Shown here: positions 26,736 through 35,105 of the stretch, in pieces | Layout of the letters: every line of letters starts with the position of its first letter | Numbering within the stretch: position 1 is the stretch's first letter | NCBI GenBank assembly: GCA_964467705.1 | Contig: CAYXUZ010000001.1 | Span: forward strand, 1 to 64,000 | Origin: CAADGU01 sp964467705 | GTDB lineage: Bacteria > Chloroflexota > Anaerolineae > Promineifilales > Promineifilaceae | Reading direction: 5' to 3' | Length of the DNA stretch: 64,000 nucleotides | The notes under the pieces: model-generated | What the model was told of the DNA's origin: nothing | What the model saw: only the letters and a program-made list of their open reading frames with translations | Databases searched by the model: none | Made by a program: the position numbers and the translations under genes

Positions 26736-26786
26736 TGATCAATTCCTACGCCAACAATGATTCCCAGGCCGGATTTGCTGCTGACG

Positions 26787-27977
26787 TTATTCCAAAACGG
26801 GTACGTATGTCCATTTTGGATTTCCAGATTCACGGTCATAAGCGGCCAAAACTGCCAACTCGCTGTTCATGGCCACTACAATCATATCATCAACAATGAC
26901 GGGCGTGGTAAATAGGGGCGCTCTGGTTGTACGTTGCCAGATTTCAGCGCCGGTTTCCGCGTCTAAAGCGACAAGTAGCCCTTCTTCGGTATCCACATTT
27001 CCCTCGGCCGCGATATAAACCACGCCGTCGGCCACTATCGGGCTGGCCTGAATTGCACCTTCGACCTGAATCCGGTCAACCACGCCGCCCGACTCGTTCA
27101 TCTGATTGGCAGTAACCTGCCAGATTTCTTCACCGTTGGCGGCATCCACAGCATATACCTGGGCGCTACTATCGGCAAAGTAGAGTTTGCCATCGGCCAG
27201 AGCCGGTGCGCTCCAAATCCAATTGGTAGTTTCCACCTGCCATTCTGGTTCACCTGTGTCCAGATTAAGGGCGTGGAGCGAGTTATCATAAGCGCCCACA
27301 TAGAGCAGATTTTCGGCAGGATTGACAACGGCCTGGGCCGAAATCGCTCCCCCTAGCTCTGTTTGCCACAGTTCATCACCTGTTGTGGCATCGAGGGCAT
27401 AGACGTGTTTGTCCAGTGAGGTGAGATAGAGGACGCCTTCATGGTAGGTGGGGGTGGCCCACACCGGGCCATCGGTGACAAAGCGCCACTGTTCGTCGCC
27501 TGTGTCTGCATCAAGAGCCGAAAGATGATTATCGGCCGTGCCTACATACACGGCGTTGCCGACCTGTAGGGGGCCGGCGATGATTTTGTCAGTGGCGCTG
27601 GTGCTGTTGGTCCAGAGGGTAGTGGGGGTGGCAGTGTCGTTTTCTTGCAGACCATAAACGGTAACGATGATGGAGGGGGAGAACATGCCACCGGTCGCGC
27701 CATAATCACCGAGGATGACACGGCCGTCTTGCACGGACGGTGCTGCATTCAACTGTAAACTTCTGTTTTCCGGTCTGAACACCCATTGTTCGGCTTGTTC
27801 TACGGCATCGTAGGCGATGACCGCCGGGCCATGAGCCACATAAATGGTAGAGCCATTAGCAACCAGGCCAGGCCAGTTTTCGGTAATCGCCTGAGCGGCG
27901 CAACCGGTTAATAACCAGCTAAACAAAAAAATGAAGAGGATGGAGGGCCGTAGGAACGGCCGTTGCGTTGAGAACAA
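26787..27977 (-). CDS. PQQ-type beta-propeller lipoprotein
   Basis: 396 residues. Signal peptide ends in a lipobox (LLTGCAAQ, Cys about residue 26). About seven or eight repeats of the WD40-like PQQ/BamB pattern follow, for example ALDADTGDEQWRF, ALDATTGDELWQ, ALNLDTGEPEWQ, AVDAANGEEIWQ and ALDAETGAEIWQ. It is likely an outer-surface protein, with BamB-like scaffolding as one possibility. No PQQ cofactor use can be concluded. Notable is its position between yidD and yidC. Confidence 0.88.
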   Translation of the reverse strand: MFSTQRPFLRPSILFIFLFSWLLTGCAAQAITENWPGLVANGSTIYVAHGPAVIAYDAVEQAEQWVFRPENRSLQLNAAPSVQDGRVILGDYGATGGMFSPSIIVTVYGLQENDTATPTTLWTNSTSATDKIIAGPLQVGNAVYVGTADNHLSALDADTGDEQWRFVTDGPVWATPTYHEGVLYLTSLDKHVYALDATTGDELWQTELGGAISAQAVVNPAENLLYVGAYDNSLHALNLDTGEPEWQVETTNWIWSAPALADGKLYFADSSAQVYAVDAANGEEIWQVTANQMNESGGVVDRIQVEGAIQASPIVADGVVYIAAEGNVDTEEGLLVALDAETGAEIWQRTTRAPLFTTPVIVDDMIVVAMNSELAVLAAYDRESGNPKWTYVPVLE

Positions 27978-27992
27978 GGAATACCTCCGCTA

Positions 27993-28202
27993 TCAGGGCA
28001 CAGGGTCATACCCACCAGGATGAAGCGGGTGGCAACGAGAAATGCGTTTGACCGTTAACCAGCCACCTTTGAAAATGCCATATTTTTCGATGGCCTCATA
28101 ACCATATTGGGAGCAGGTGGGTTGAAAGCGGCAGGTAGGTGGCGTATAGCGGGAGATACCTCTTTGGTAAAAGCGTATCAGCAAAAGGGCTATTTTTTTC
28201 AT
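27993..28202 (-). CDS. yidD: Membrane protein insertion efficiency factor YidD
   Basis: 69-residue amphipathic protein that helps YidC. It carries the complete signature: IRFYQRGISRYTPPTCRFQ, PTCSQYGYEAI, and CHPLHPGGYDPVP at the end. It lies between rnpA and the propeller lipoprotein gene on the same strand. Confidence 0.96.
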   Translation of the reverse strand: MKKIALLLIRFYQRGISRYTPPTCRFQPTCSQYGYEAIEKYGIFKGGWLTVKRISRCHPLHPGGYDPVP

Positions 28203-28218
28203 TTGCTAATTATGCTGG

Positions 28219-28254
28219 TAGAGCCTAAGGATTTCAGAAAACCCTTAGGCTCTA
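28219..28254. promoter_or_regulatory. 12-bp hairpin between rnpA and yidD
   Basis: TAGAGCCTAAGG (28219-28230) pairs perfectly with CCTTAGGCTCTA (28243-28254); the rnpA stop codon lies in the right arm. No T-run, so an mRNA-processing or attenuation role is more likely than strong termination. Confidence 0.65.
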
Positions 28255-28590
28255 GAGCAGCAGCTTTGCTCGTTGTAGTAATTGGGTCACGGCCGTGTCC
28301 ACTTCGCCAAAAGTTGCCTGAAGTAAAAATGGCCGGGCAATTAACACACAGTCCCATCCCGGTTGAATTTGCGATAAGTGTATACGTACCGACTCCCGCA
28401 GCACTCGTTTGGCCCGGTTACGCTGCACCGCCTGGCCCACATGCCGACTGGCAATAAAAGCGAAACGGCTCACATCCAACGAATTTGACTGTACTAACAA
28501 AATGACCAAAGGGTGACGCCAGCTTTTTCCTGTCTGCCGAACCCGATTGACCTCAGCCGGGCGCCGCAAACGATAGTCTGGTTGCAGCAT
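28252..28590 (-). CDS. rnpA: Ribonuclease P protein component RnpA
   Basis: Protein subunit of RNase P for tRNA 5' processing. 112 residues. Motifs: RLRRPAEVNRVRQTGKSW, FAFIASRHVGQAVQRNRAKRVLRE (the RNR signature), and GWDCVLIARP. It follows rpmH by 30 bp, the standard order. Confidence 0.95.
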   Translation of the reverse strand: MLQPDYRLRRPAEVNRVRQTGKSWRHPLVILLVQSNSLDVSRFAFIASRHVGQAVQRNRAKRVLRESVRIHLSQIQPGWDCVLIARPFLLQATFGEVDTAVTQLLQRAKLLL

Positions 28591-28620
28591 AACCCACCAC
28601 TCGCCGGGCCGTCAGGCTTC

Positions 28621-28845
28621 TTATTTGCCGCCCCCCCATCGTTTGACAGAACGATAGGCGGTAGCTGATGTCGCGTTCCAGTTTATTTTTTTCACATGAT
28701 CGTTCATGCTCACCGTTAATTGGGCGCGGCCTCTGGCGCGGCGGGCGCTCAGAACTTTGCGCCCGCCCACCGTTTTCATCCGTTCCCGAAAACCATGTAC
28801 GCGCATCCGGCGGCGAATTTTTGGTTGATAAGTCCGTTTTGGCAT
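28621..28845 (-). CDS. rpmH: 50S ribosomal protein L34 with C-terminal extension
   Basis: The first 45 residues (MPKRTYQPKIRRRMRVHGFR...RRARGRAQLTV) are normal L34. It continues for another 29 residues (SMNDHVKKINWNAT... to WGGGK), unusual for this 44-50 residue protein. I chose ATG 28845 with AAGGAGAG eight bases upstream. The extension is clean open frame, so stop-codon loss or a lineage-specific tail are both possible. Confidence 0.93.
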   Translation of the reverse strand: MPKRTYQPKIRRRMRVHGFRERMKTVGGRKVLSARRARGRAQLTVSMNDHVKKINWNATSATAYRSVKRWGGGK

Positions 28846-28866
28846 GTTGTAACTCTCCTTCATACA

Positions 28867-28895
28867 GGTGGCGCGATCTGCCAAATCGCGCCACC
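28867..28895. promoter_or_regulatory. Hairpin in the rpmH leader
   Basis: GGTGGCGCGAT and ATCGCGCCACC form a perfect 11-bp stem 22 bp before the L34 start codon, upstream of its ribosome site. Possible leader structure for the ribosomal protein operon. I see no DnaA boxes that would mark an origin here. Confidence 0.6.
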
Positions 28896-29786
28896 GATTG
28901 TGTCTTTTTCACGAGACAGCATAAGACAATTTACCGAATTGCCCCACATTGCCACAGGTTGTCAAATCTTATCGGAAAGAAGGGTAGAGACGAATGTTGT
29001 GATACAAATCTATACAACCGCTCATCCTCAAAGCGACGTGAGATTATATCTTTCAGCCTGGAGGTGGTCAAATGATGGTCACGGCCGAAAAAGAACAAAA
29101 GGTACAACCCCGTTGCCCAGATTGAACCCTGGCAACTGGATGCCTTTTAGACGGCGTCTACGACGAGGAGGTGGAGAAGCATATCCTTGAGCATGACGAA
29201 GCAGCCAAACAAATGGCCGCCTTCATGGATTTTGACACGCGCATTGAGAGGGGTTGAAACAAAGCTATTGGTACAAATGCCCGCAAATCTGCCTCAAGTG
29301 AGGACGGCCGTGACGCTCTGAGGGGCATTCTGATACAAAACGACATTCGCCAAAAATCAGTGCTTACCGGAAGGATGGGAAACTGGATCCCGACAAGCCG
29401 AACATTCACGTTGCCTTCGCCTCAATTGACGGTTCAATCTGTACAGCCTATATACTGTGTGCCAAAGCGGAAAAGGTCGGCCCCCAAATTGTGTCTGCTC
29501 TTGCGAGATGCAGAGGGGTTCAAGGAGTTTTCGTGCCAACGAGCAGGCGTCGAAGGCATCATTTCTAAGGCGGCGAATGAGATGGAAGTACGGCCGGCTG
29601 GTTATGAAGTATTGTCCGCACTCATTTGCCGCCATTGGTTATTATGTAGGCTATCAACCTGCAAAAGGTAGCCTTTGGGTTAGTGGGTGAACCTCCTGGA
29701 GCGATCTCACCGTCGCCCTGCGTGACTTTGGTTGCTCTATTTAGCATCGCCAGGAAGATCCAAAATGTTAAGGCATTACGTTCTGT
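28896..29786. pseudogene. Degenerate DNA without an intact gene
   Basis: Almost 900 bp between rpmH and the FHA gene. Short, frame-broken coding-like pieces exist on the plus strand, for example DEEVEKHILEHDEAAKQMAAF near 29165 and DGKLDPDKPNIHVAFASIDG near 29375, separated by stops and shifts. They look like remains of one or more genes, not recognised. One ACGGCCGT at 29303. Confidence 0.45.
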
Positions 29787-29880
29787 GGGGTGCGATTACT
29801 TTTTGTGTATAACTTGAGAGAAGTTTCCAGAGTGGGAATTTACCGTAGTCTGATTTATACACAAGTTTTAATCGTACCCC
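29787..29880. mobile_element. MITE-like element with 26-bp terminal inverted repeats
   Basis: The left end GGGGTGCGATTACTTTTTGT continuing to GTATAA, and the right end (29855-29880), inverted GGGGTACGATTAAAACTTGT continuing to GTATAA, match at 21 of 26 positions. Total 94 bp, no coding capacity. Could be a non-autonomous transposon or a bidirectional regulatory palindrome. Confidence 0.65.
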
Positions 29881-29896
29881 GTTCGGTGATCTCCTA

Positions 29897-29926
29897 TTGA
29901 CAAGAATATGGCTTAACTTGTACAAC
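29897..29926 (+). promoter_or_regulatory. Likely promoter of the FHA gene
   Basis: A perfect -35 TTGACA (29897-29902) and, 18 bp on, TACAAC (29921-29926) as a weak -10. Transcription would start about 55 bp before the FHA-gene ATG. Confidence 0.5.
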
Positions 29927-29988
29927 AGGCAGTATGTTACCCAATCAAGCCTATTATCATACTCCTACCAGGTGTACCCAGAGCGTCC

Positions 29989-31008
29989 ATGATTCATAAC
30001 CAGATCTGTCCTGTATGCCAGCAGATAAATACCCCAACAGCCACACGCTGTACCCAATGCGGGTTTTCCTTTCAAGGACAATCTGTATTAGATCGCTCCA
30101 CTCTGGGCATGAAAACAAGCCCGGATTCGCCCACAGATCACGCAACGGACTGTGTGCCCTACCTGACCAGTCTCTCGCACCGGGCCATCCTTTTCCTCGT
30201 TCACGGCCAGCAAGAGCCGGTACTGTTTGAAAACGCGCCAAACATCATCATTGGACGCCAAAATGATGAGGGAGAGCAGAATTTTTTCGATATGTCACCT
30301 TTCGGCGAAGTGGCGTTGGGTATATCCCGCCGACATGCAAAAATCACGTATCAACAAGGCCAATTTGTTATTGAGGACATGGGCAGCACCAATGGCACCT
30401 GGCTCAATCGCCAACGCCTGTCTGTCGGTAAACCCTTTCCGTTAACATGTGGGGATGTGCTACACGTCGGCCCGGTGCTAAAACTCGTTGTCTGTTTTCT
30501 TACCCCGGCGGATGAAGAAGTTGTCCGGTTTGCCTTGCAGCCTACTGCCCCGTTGACAATGACAAGCTCATCTATTGGGTTTCTGGCTACCCATATTATG
30601 GCTTACCTGACGGCCGTAGATTCCATTCAGGCGATCCTCCAACAATACCAAGGGGTGCCACCTCAGCCCATTTCGCTGGTTAATTTGAGTTTACAAGATG
30701 GGAACTACCTCATTGAATTGGCCGACGCAGCAGCAGCGATTCATTTATTACAAAGTGTGACCACTTCCTGGTCAACAACCCAAATCCACCAGTTGCACTT
30801 GGACGATCCAGCCGACCGCCACCCGACACTCACAAACCTGTTAGCCAATTGGCTGGAAAAACTAACGAACACCCCTCCTATAGACCAATATCCATTCATC
30901 GAGAAACTGGCCACGGCCCTGGCCCAGGTCGCGGCTATTCCCGTGCGGTTGTCTGTCAAAGTGGAGGGATTGAACGACCACTCAGGGCCTCTGTACGATG
31001 AGTGGTAA
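29989..31008 (+). CDS. Zinc-ribbon and FHA domain protein
   Basis: 339 residues, cytoplasmic. A zinc ribbon with Cys7, Cys10, Cys21, Cys24 is followed by an FHA phosphothreonine-binding domain (about 84-165): NIIIGRQND, GISRRHAKI and DMGSTNGTWLN give the key Arg, Ser-Arg-Arg-His and Asn. The C-terminal 170 residues are unassigned. FHA domains read the output of Ser/Thr kinases, so the nearby kinases are natural partners. It ends convergently with the next gene, overlapping by 27 bp. Confidence 0.9.
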   Translation: MIHNQICPVCQQINTPTATRCTQCGFSFQGQSVLDRSTLGMKTSPDSPTDHATDCVPYLTSLSHRAILFLVHGQQEPVLFENAPNIIIGRQNDEGEQNFFDMSPFGEVALGISRRHAKITYQQGQFVIEDMGSTNGTWLNRQRLSVGKPFPLTCGDVLHVGPVLKLVVCFLTPADEEVVRFALQPTAPLTMTSSSIGFLATHIMAYLTAVDSIQAILQQYQGVPPQPISLVNLSLQDGNYLIELADAAAAIHLLQSVTTSWSTTQIHQLHLDDPADRHPTLTNLLANWLEKLTNTPPIDQYPFIEKLATALAQVAAIPVRLSVKVEGLNDHSGPLYDEW

Positions 31009-32238
31009 ATATAGGCGAGTGAGAGGAGCAGGCAGCGGTGGCCCGCAATAGCGGCCTTCCCCAACAGCCTCAAAAAGCTCCTCATAAGCCGCCAGATATA
31101 CCTGCGCCGTCAGCGGATCGTGAAGAATCAGAGTGTTTTCGTCATTAGCCACGTCCCCAGCCCGACTCCAATTCATACTGCCGGTAATCACTGTTGCATC
31201 GGCGGAAGCCGCATCAATGATCATAAACTTATGATGCAGCAGCCCAGGAAAATCATCAATCTTTATATATGCCCCGGCCGCACAGAGCGCCTCATCATCG
31301 GAATAGGCGTTGCCCGCCCCCAGCGCATCCCACACCCCCTGGACGACCACCCCTTCCTGTATTTTTTGCAGCAGCAAATCCCGCAGCCTGTCCTCAGTCA
31401 GGTAAAAAATGGCAAAGTGAATCGTCTGTGTGGCCCTCGCTACCTCGGCCAGCAGCTCCTCCATCGCCTCATCGCTGGGGGAAAAGTAAACTTCCAATGG
31501 GATTCCCTGATAAACCAAATGGTGATTACCGTTATCCATCTTGGCCGTGCCAAAACGATGCTGGACAAACATCTCCTCGAATTCTGTGGTATAGATGTTT
31601 GCCAACTGTGTACTGGTAAATACAAGCGTGTTGTTATGATTGCGCGTGAAATCATTGTTGGTCATGTTGGTAGAGCCACTCCAGACGACCTGTTCATCAA
31701 AGATAAAAAACTTGTTGTGCATCAAGGAAGAACGGTTGTCCGGCACAATGAGAATACCGGCCGCCTCCAGGTCGGCATAGACGGGATCCGTGGCGTAAGC
31801 CTCATCATCAGTGACTAATCGTACCACTACTCCTCGCTGGTGAGCGGCTATCAGAGCTTCGCGGATGGAGAGGCGGTCAAAGCCATACAAGGCAGCATCC
31901 AGTGTATCGTTCGTGGCCGCGATATGTCGTAGCAGTGCCCCTTCCATCACTGTCCGGGTAGGCGTGGAGGTCACAATGTCGGTGTTCGCGGTGAAGTACG
32001 GATGTGGGTCAGGAGCCACCGCCTGCACCTGAAAGAATAGGATAACCAGCCCCAAACTGGCAAGAAGAACGGGTATTGTCCACAATGTCCGGTCACGGCC
32101 GTGTTCACGGCTAGTGGTATTTGTCGTTGGTTTTTTCAATGGTTCGTCCTCCTGTGACTTTGTGGGGGCTGTTACCAACCGATTGGCCCGCCCCCGCTCA
32201 CGGTTGATGGGCTTGCCCAATCTGGTCAACTCCGTCAT
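30982..32238 (-). CDS. Membrane-anchored phospholipase D-like protein
   Basis: 418 residues. A signal anchor (about 51-71) places the rest outside. Two HKD motifs, H174-x-K176-x4-D181 (HNKFFIFD) and H335-x-K337-x4-D342 (HHKFMIID), each followed by GSTNMTN or GSMNWS, so both halves of the active site are complete. PLD-family members cleave or transfer phosphodiesters; substrate unknown, lipid or nucleic acid both possible. The C-terminus ends LYLPLIVQRP, a motif that recurs in surface proteins here. Confidence 0.9.
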   Translation of the reverse strand: MTELTRLGKPINRERGRANRLVTAPTKSQEDEPLKKPTTNTTSREHGRDRTLWTIPVLLASLGLVILFFQVQAVAPDPHPYFTANTDIVTSTPTRTVMEGALLRHIAATNDTLDAALYGFDRLSIREALIAAHQRGVVVRLVTDDEAYATDPVYADLEAAGILIVPDNRSSLMHNKFFIFDEQVVWSGSTNMTNNDFTRNHNNTLVFTSTQLANIYTTEFEEMFVQHRFGTAKMDNGNHHLVYQGIPLEVYFSPSDEAMEELLAEVARATQTIHFAIFYLTEDRLRDLLLQKIQEGVVVQGVWDALGAGNAYSDDEALCAAGAYIKIDDFPGLLHHKFMIIDAASADATVITGSMNWSRAGDVANDENTLILHDPLTAQVYLAAYEELFEAVGEGRYCGPPLPAPLTRLYLPLIVQRP

Positions 32239-32301
32239 AATGCGCCATGACCAACAGCGCAGGAATGGCTATTATGCCGGGTCATATTGAAATCATAGTG
32301 A

Positions 32302-34131
32302 ATGCGTGTCATGGGTACAGCAAATAAAACCCTCAATTACACCAACTTACAAGGGAGTCAAGTCGGCCGTTACCGTTTAGAGAATTTACTTGGCGTGGGC
32401 GGTATGGGCAATGTCTATAAGTCCCATCACCCCGACCTGAAACGGGACATCGCGGTCAAAATTCTCCACCCACACTTTACCCTTACACCGGGCTTTATTG
32501 AACGGTTTCGGCATGAAGCGGCTGCGGCCGGTTCACTCGTCCATCCCCGAATTATCCAGGTCTATGATTTTAATGTCACTGACGGTGGTCTGTATTACAT
32601 GGTCATGCAGTTTATCAATGGGCCATCCCTGGAAGAATATCTGGCTCTGGAAAGGGAGCCTCTGTCATTGGCTCATTCGTACCGCATTCTGGCCCCCGTT
32701 GCCGTAGCACTTCATTTTGCGCACGAACAAGGCGTCATTCATCGAGATATTAAACCGGGCAATATCCTTCTGGATACCCGCCAAAACCCTTTTCTCGGTG
32801 ACTTTGGTCTGGCCAAAATCGTGGGTATTGATTTACAGACGGCGGCCGAATTTGGCCCAGGGACGCCCGCTTATATGGCTCCTGAGCAAATTGAAAAAGG
32901 GGAATTGAGTCGGGCCACGGACATCTATGGGCTGGGGCTGGTATTGTATAAAATGCTGACTCTGCGCCTCCCATTTGAAGGGGACAGTTTACTGCAACTT
33001 ATCCGCCGTAAAACCATGGAACCGGCCCGGTCTCCGGCAGATTTTAATCCCCAGCTGCCACCTGATGTGGTCAACGTTATCAGGCGGGCTATCGCTATCG
33101 ATCCCAACGCTCGTTATCCCAACGCCATCTCCTTTATTGAAGCATACCGGGAGGCCATCCAGAGCCAGGGTGTTTCCGTTCCCCGTTATGACCTGGATAC
33201 CGCCATTTCTTCCGGTTTTGTCTCATTACCGGGTATCTATATTGAGGGGTACAAAATCCAGCGCGAAATCGCAGACCCGCCCAACCGCCCGTACCAGCGG
33301 TATCTGGCCAAAAACGAGACTCTGAACGAGTTGGCGGTGCTGACCGTTTTGAAATCTACCATTGCCGACAATCCCATCCTGGCCCGACTCTTTCAGGAAC
33401 GATTGGATAAACTGGTGCTGCTGGACCACCCCGGTATTTTTGCCATCACACGGGTTGATGTCACCGGGGATGATCATCCGTTCTGCGCTTATGAATATAT
33501 TGCCGGGCAGAATCTAACTACGTTGTTAACAGGCTCCTGGCAGCAGGCTGAAAGTGCGCTGCCAGCCCCAGAAGCTCTTCTGCTTTGCCGCCAGATTGCG
33601 GATTCCCTCATTGTTGCCGCCCAGGTCAACATCTGGCACCATGATCTGCATCCCGCCCATATTATTATCCCGGATAATCGGGCGCCGGTTCTGGTGGGCT
33701 GGGAAATCCCCTTGCCACCTCCGTTCACTGATAACCAGCGTAGCCGCGCCGATGAACCGGGCTATCTGGCCCCTGAACAATTGGCCGGAGATGGCGTCAC
33801 CATCCAGAGTTATCAGTTCTGTTTGGGAATCATCCTCCATGAATTGCTCACAGGGCAGCGACCGCACTTACCGGGTTGGCGTACCCACACTTACACACCG
33901 GCCGATATTCCCACAGCACATCTGGTTTCCTCTCCGGCCACTCCCGTTGCCCCGGAAACGCAGCAACTTCTCGGTCGCTGTCTGGCCAGTAATCCGGCTG
34001 ACCGGTTTCCAGATATGGCCTCTTTCCTGGCCCAGCTAGATCAGGCTATTTTGTCCGAGCAGCGTCGGCCACCCCTCCTCACATCCAGACAGGCAGAACC
34101 GCCAATCGCGGCCGGCCGTGCCCGACGGTGA
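32302..34131 (+). CDS. Ser/Thr kinase with a second, degenerate kinase domain (kinase 3)
   Basis: 609 residues without a membrane segment in the present frame. First domain intact: GVGGMGNVY (31-39), Lys53, HRDIKPGN (147-154), DFG (167-169), and APEQ. Second domain begins about residue 312 and keeps the overall pattern (VLTVLK, HHDLHPAHI at 446-454, GYLAPEQ), but DFG is replaced by VGW (465-467). It is therefore probably a pseudokinase acting as regulator or scaffold. Just after the stop, another frame encodes a membrane segment and then a LysM protein; see the next entry. The start may also be at the fourth codon. Confidence 0.9.
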   Translation: MRVMGTANKTLNYTNLQGSQVGRYRLENLLGVGGMGNVYKSHHPDLKRDIAVKILHPHFTLTPGFIERFRHEAAAAGSLVHPRIIQVYDFNVTDGGLYYMVMQFINGPSLEEYLALEREPLSLAHSYRILAPVAVALHFAHEQGVIHRDIKPGNILLDTRQNPFLGDFGLAKIVGIDLQTAAEFGPGTPAYMAPEQIEKGELSRATDIYGLGLVLYKMLTLRLPFEGDSLLQLIRRKTMEPARSPADFNPQLPPDVVNVIRRAIAIDPNARYPNAISFIEAYREAIQSQGVSVPRYDLDTAISSGFVSLPGIYIEGYKIQREIADPPNRPYQRYLAKNETLNELAVLTVLKSTIADNPILARLFQERLDKLVLLDHPGIFAITRVDVTGDDHPFCAYEYIAGQNLTTLLTGSWQQAESALPAPEALLLCRQIADSLIVAAQVNIWHHDLHPAHIIIPDNRAPVLVGWEIPLPPPFTDNQRSRADEPGYLAPEQLAGDGVTIQSYQFCLGIILHELLTGQRPHLPGWRTHTYTPADIPTAHLVSSPATPVAPETQQLLGRCLASNPADRFPDMASFLAQLDQAILSEQRRPPLLTSRQAEPPIAAGRARR

Positions 34132-34238
34132 TTCTGGCGCTGGGGTTGCTGGGCTTGTGTATCGTCTGGGGTATCTAGGGCCAATGGTCGGCTGCATCCT
34201 CGCCTGGCGCCCTGGCTGCCCCCGCCACTGCGAGCCAC

Positions 34239-35090
34239 TTGATCGCCATCCCCACCAACGCAGGTCTGCCGTCCTCCGCCACTACCGGGCCGCTGCCAAC
34301 ATCCCCTGGCGAGGAGATAATCAACGTACTTGGCCCGACTGCTGGCAGCCAATTCACCCTCGATGACACGATTACATTTGCCTGGCGTTGGCCCTACCCG
34401 TTGGCGGCTGCTGAACAATTTTCTGTCTACCTGTTGGGCGGCGAAAGCCCCATCCTGGTAGGGATTGTGGCCGCGCCGCAAGCCTCAGACAATGACCTAT
34501 ACCAGCTGGTCGTGCAGGGGCAGAGCTTCCTCTCTATGCCGGCCACGTATGTCTGGCAGATTCAGCTGACAACGACTGATGAAACCCCTTCACCCGTTGC
34601 CAGCAGCCCCCTATCACTCATCACCTTTGTATCACCCTCGGCCACTCCTTCCCGCACACCTACATCTGTGCCTACGAACACCCGACGGCCGTTGCCCACC
34701 ACCACCGAACAGGCCACAACGACGCCGACAAATACGGTGCTGCCCACGGCGACCGGGCGCGTATGCCAGTCACCCGATGGCTGGATAAGCTACCTGGTGC
34801 AGCCAGGGGATACGGTGACTGGTCTGGCGCTTTTGACAGGCAGTACGGCGACTGAAATTTTACGGGCCAATTGTCTGGGGCAGGGCAGCGATTTAGCCGT
34901 AGGACAAACCATCTGGTTGCCTCAACTGCCGGTGACAGCCACAGCAGCAGCGGCGACCCCAACCACGGCGCCACCACCCGACCCTACAGCCACGCCGCAG
35001 CCTGTGATTCCATCCCCAACACCCTCACCCCCGCAACCGACATTCACGCCGCCATCCTTACCAACCTTTACTCCTCCGCCCAATCCTTGA
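34239..35090 (+). CDS. LysM-domain protein, probable detached extracytoplasmic part of kinase 3
   Basis: The region has an N-terminal beta-rich part (GPTAGSQFTLDDTITFAWRW) and a Thr/Pro linker. A LysM domain (YLVQPGDTVTGLALLTGSTA...NCLGQGSDLAVGQTIWLP) follows, then a long Pro-rich tail. LysM binds peptidoglycan. The annotated start is TTG, the frame being open from 34179, and there is no signal peptide. Immediately upstream, in this same frame, lies VILALGLLGLCIVWGI, a good membrane segment, followed by a TAG at 34176-34178. One frameshift near 34110 and this stop separate it from kinase 3. Either the receptor is broken or two sequence errors are present. Confidence 0.65.
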   Translation: MIAIPTNAGLPSSATTGPLPTSPGEEIINVLGPTAGSQFTLDDTITFAWRWPYPLAAAEQFSVYLLGGESPILVGIVAAPQASDNDLYQLVVQGQSFLSMPATYVWQIQLTTTDETPSPVASSPLSLITFVSPSATPSRTPTSVPTNTRRPLPTTTEQATTTPTNTVLPTATGRVCQSPDGWISYLVQPGDTVTGLALLTGSTATEILRANCLGQGSDLAVGQTIWLPQLPVTATAAAATPTTAPPPDPTATPQPVIPSPTPSPPQPTFTPPSLPTFTPPPNP

Positions 35091-35105
35091 CGCGCCCCAA
35101 AAAAT

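Noticed and set aside
28850..29050. Replication origin near rpmH
   Set aside because: rpmH is often near dnaA and oriC, but I find no DnaA-box cluster and no dnaA gene.
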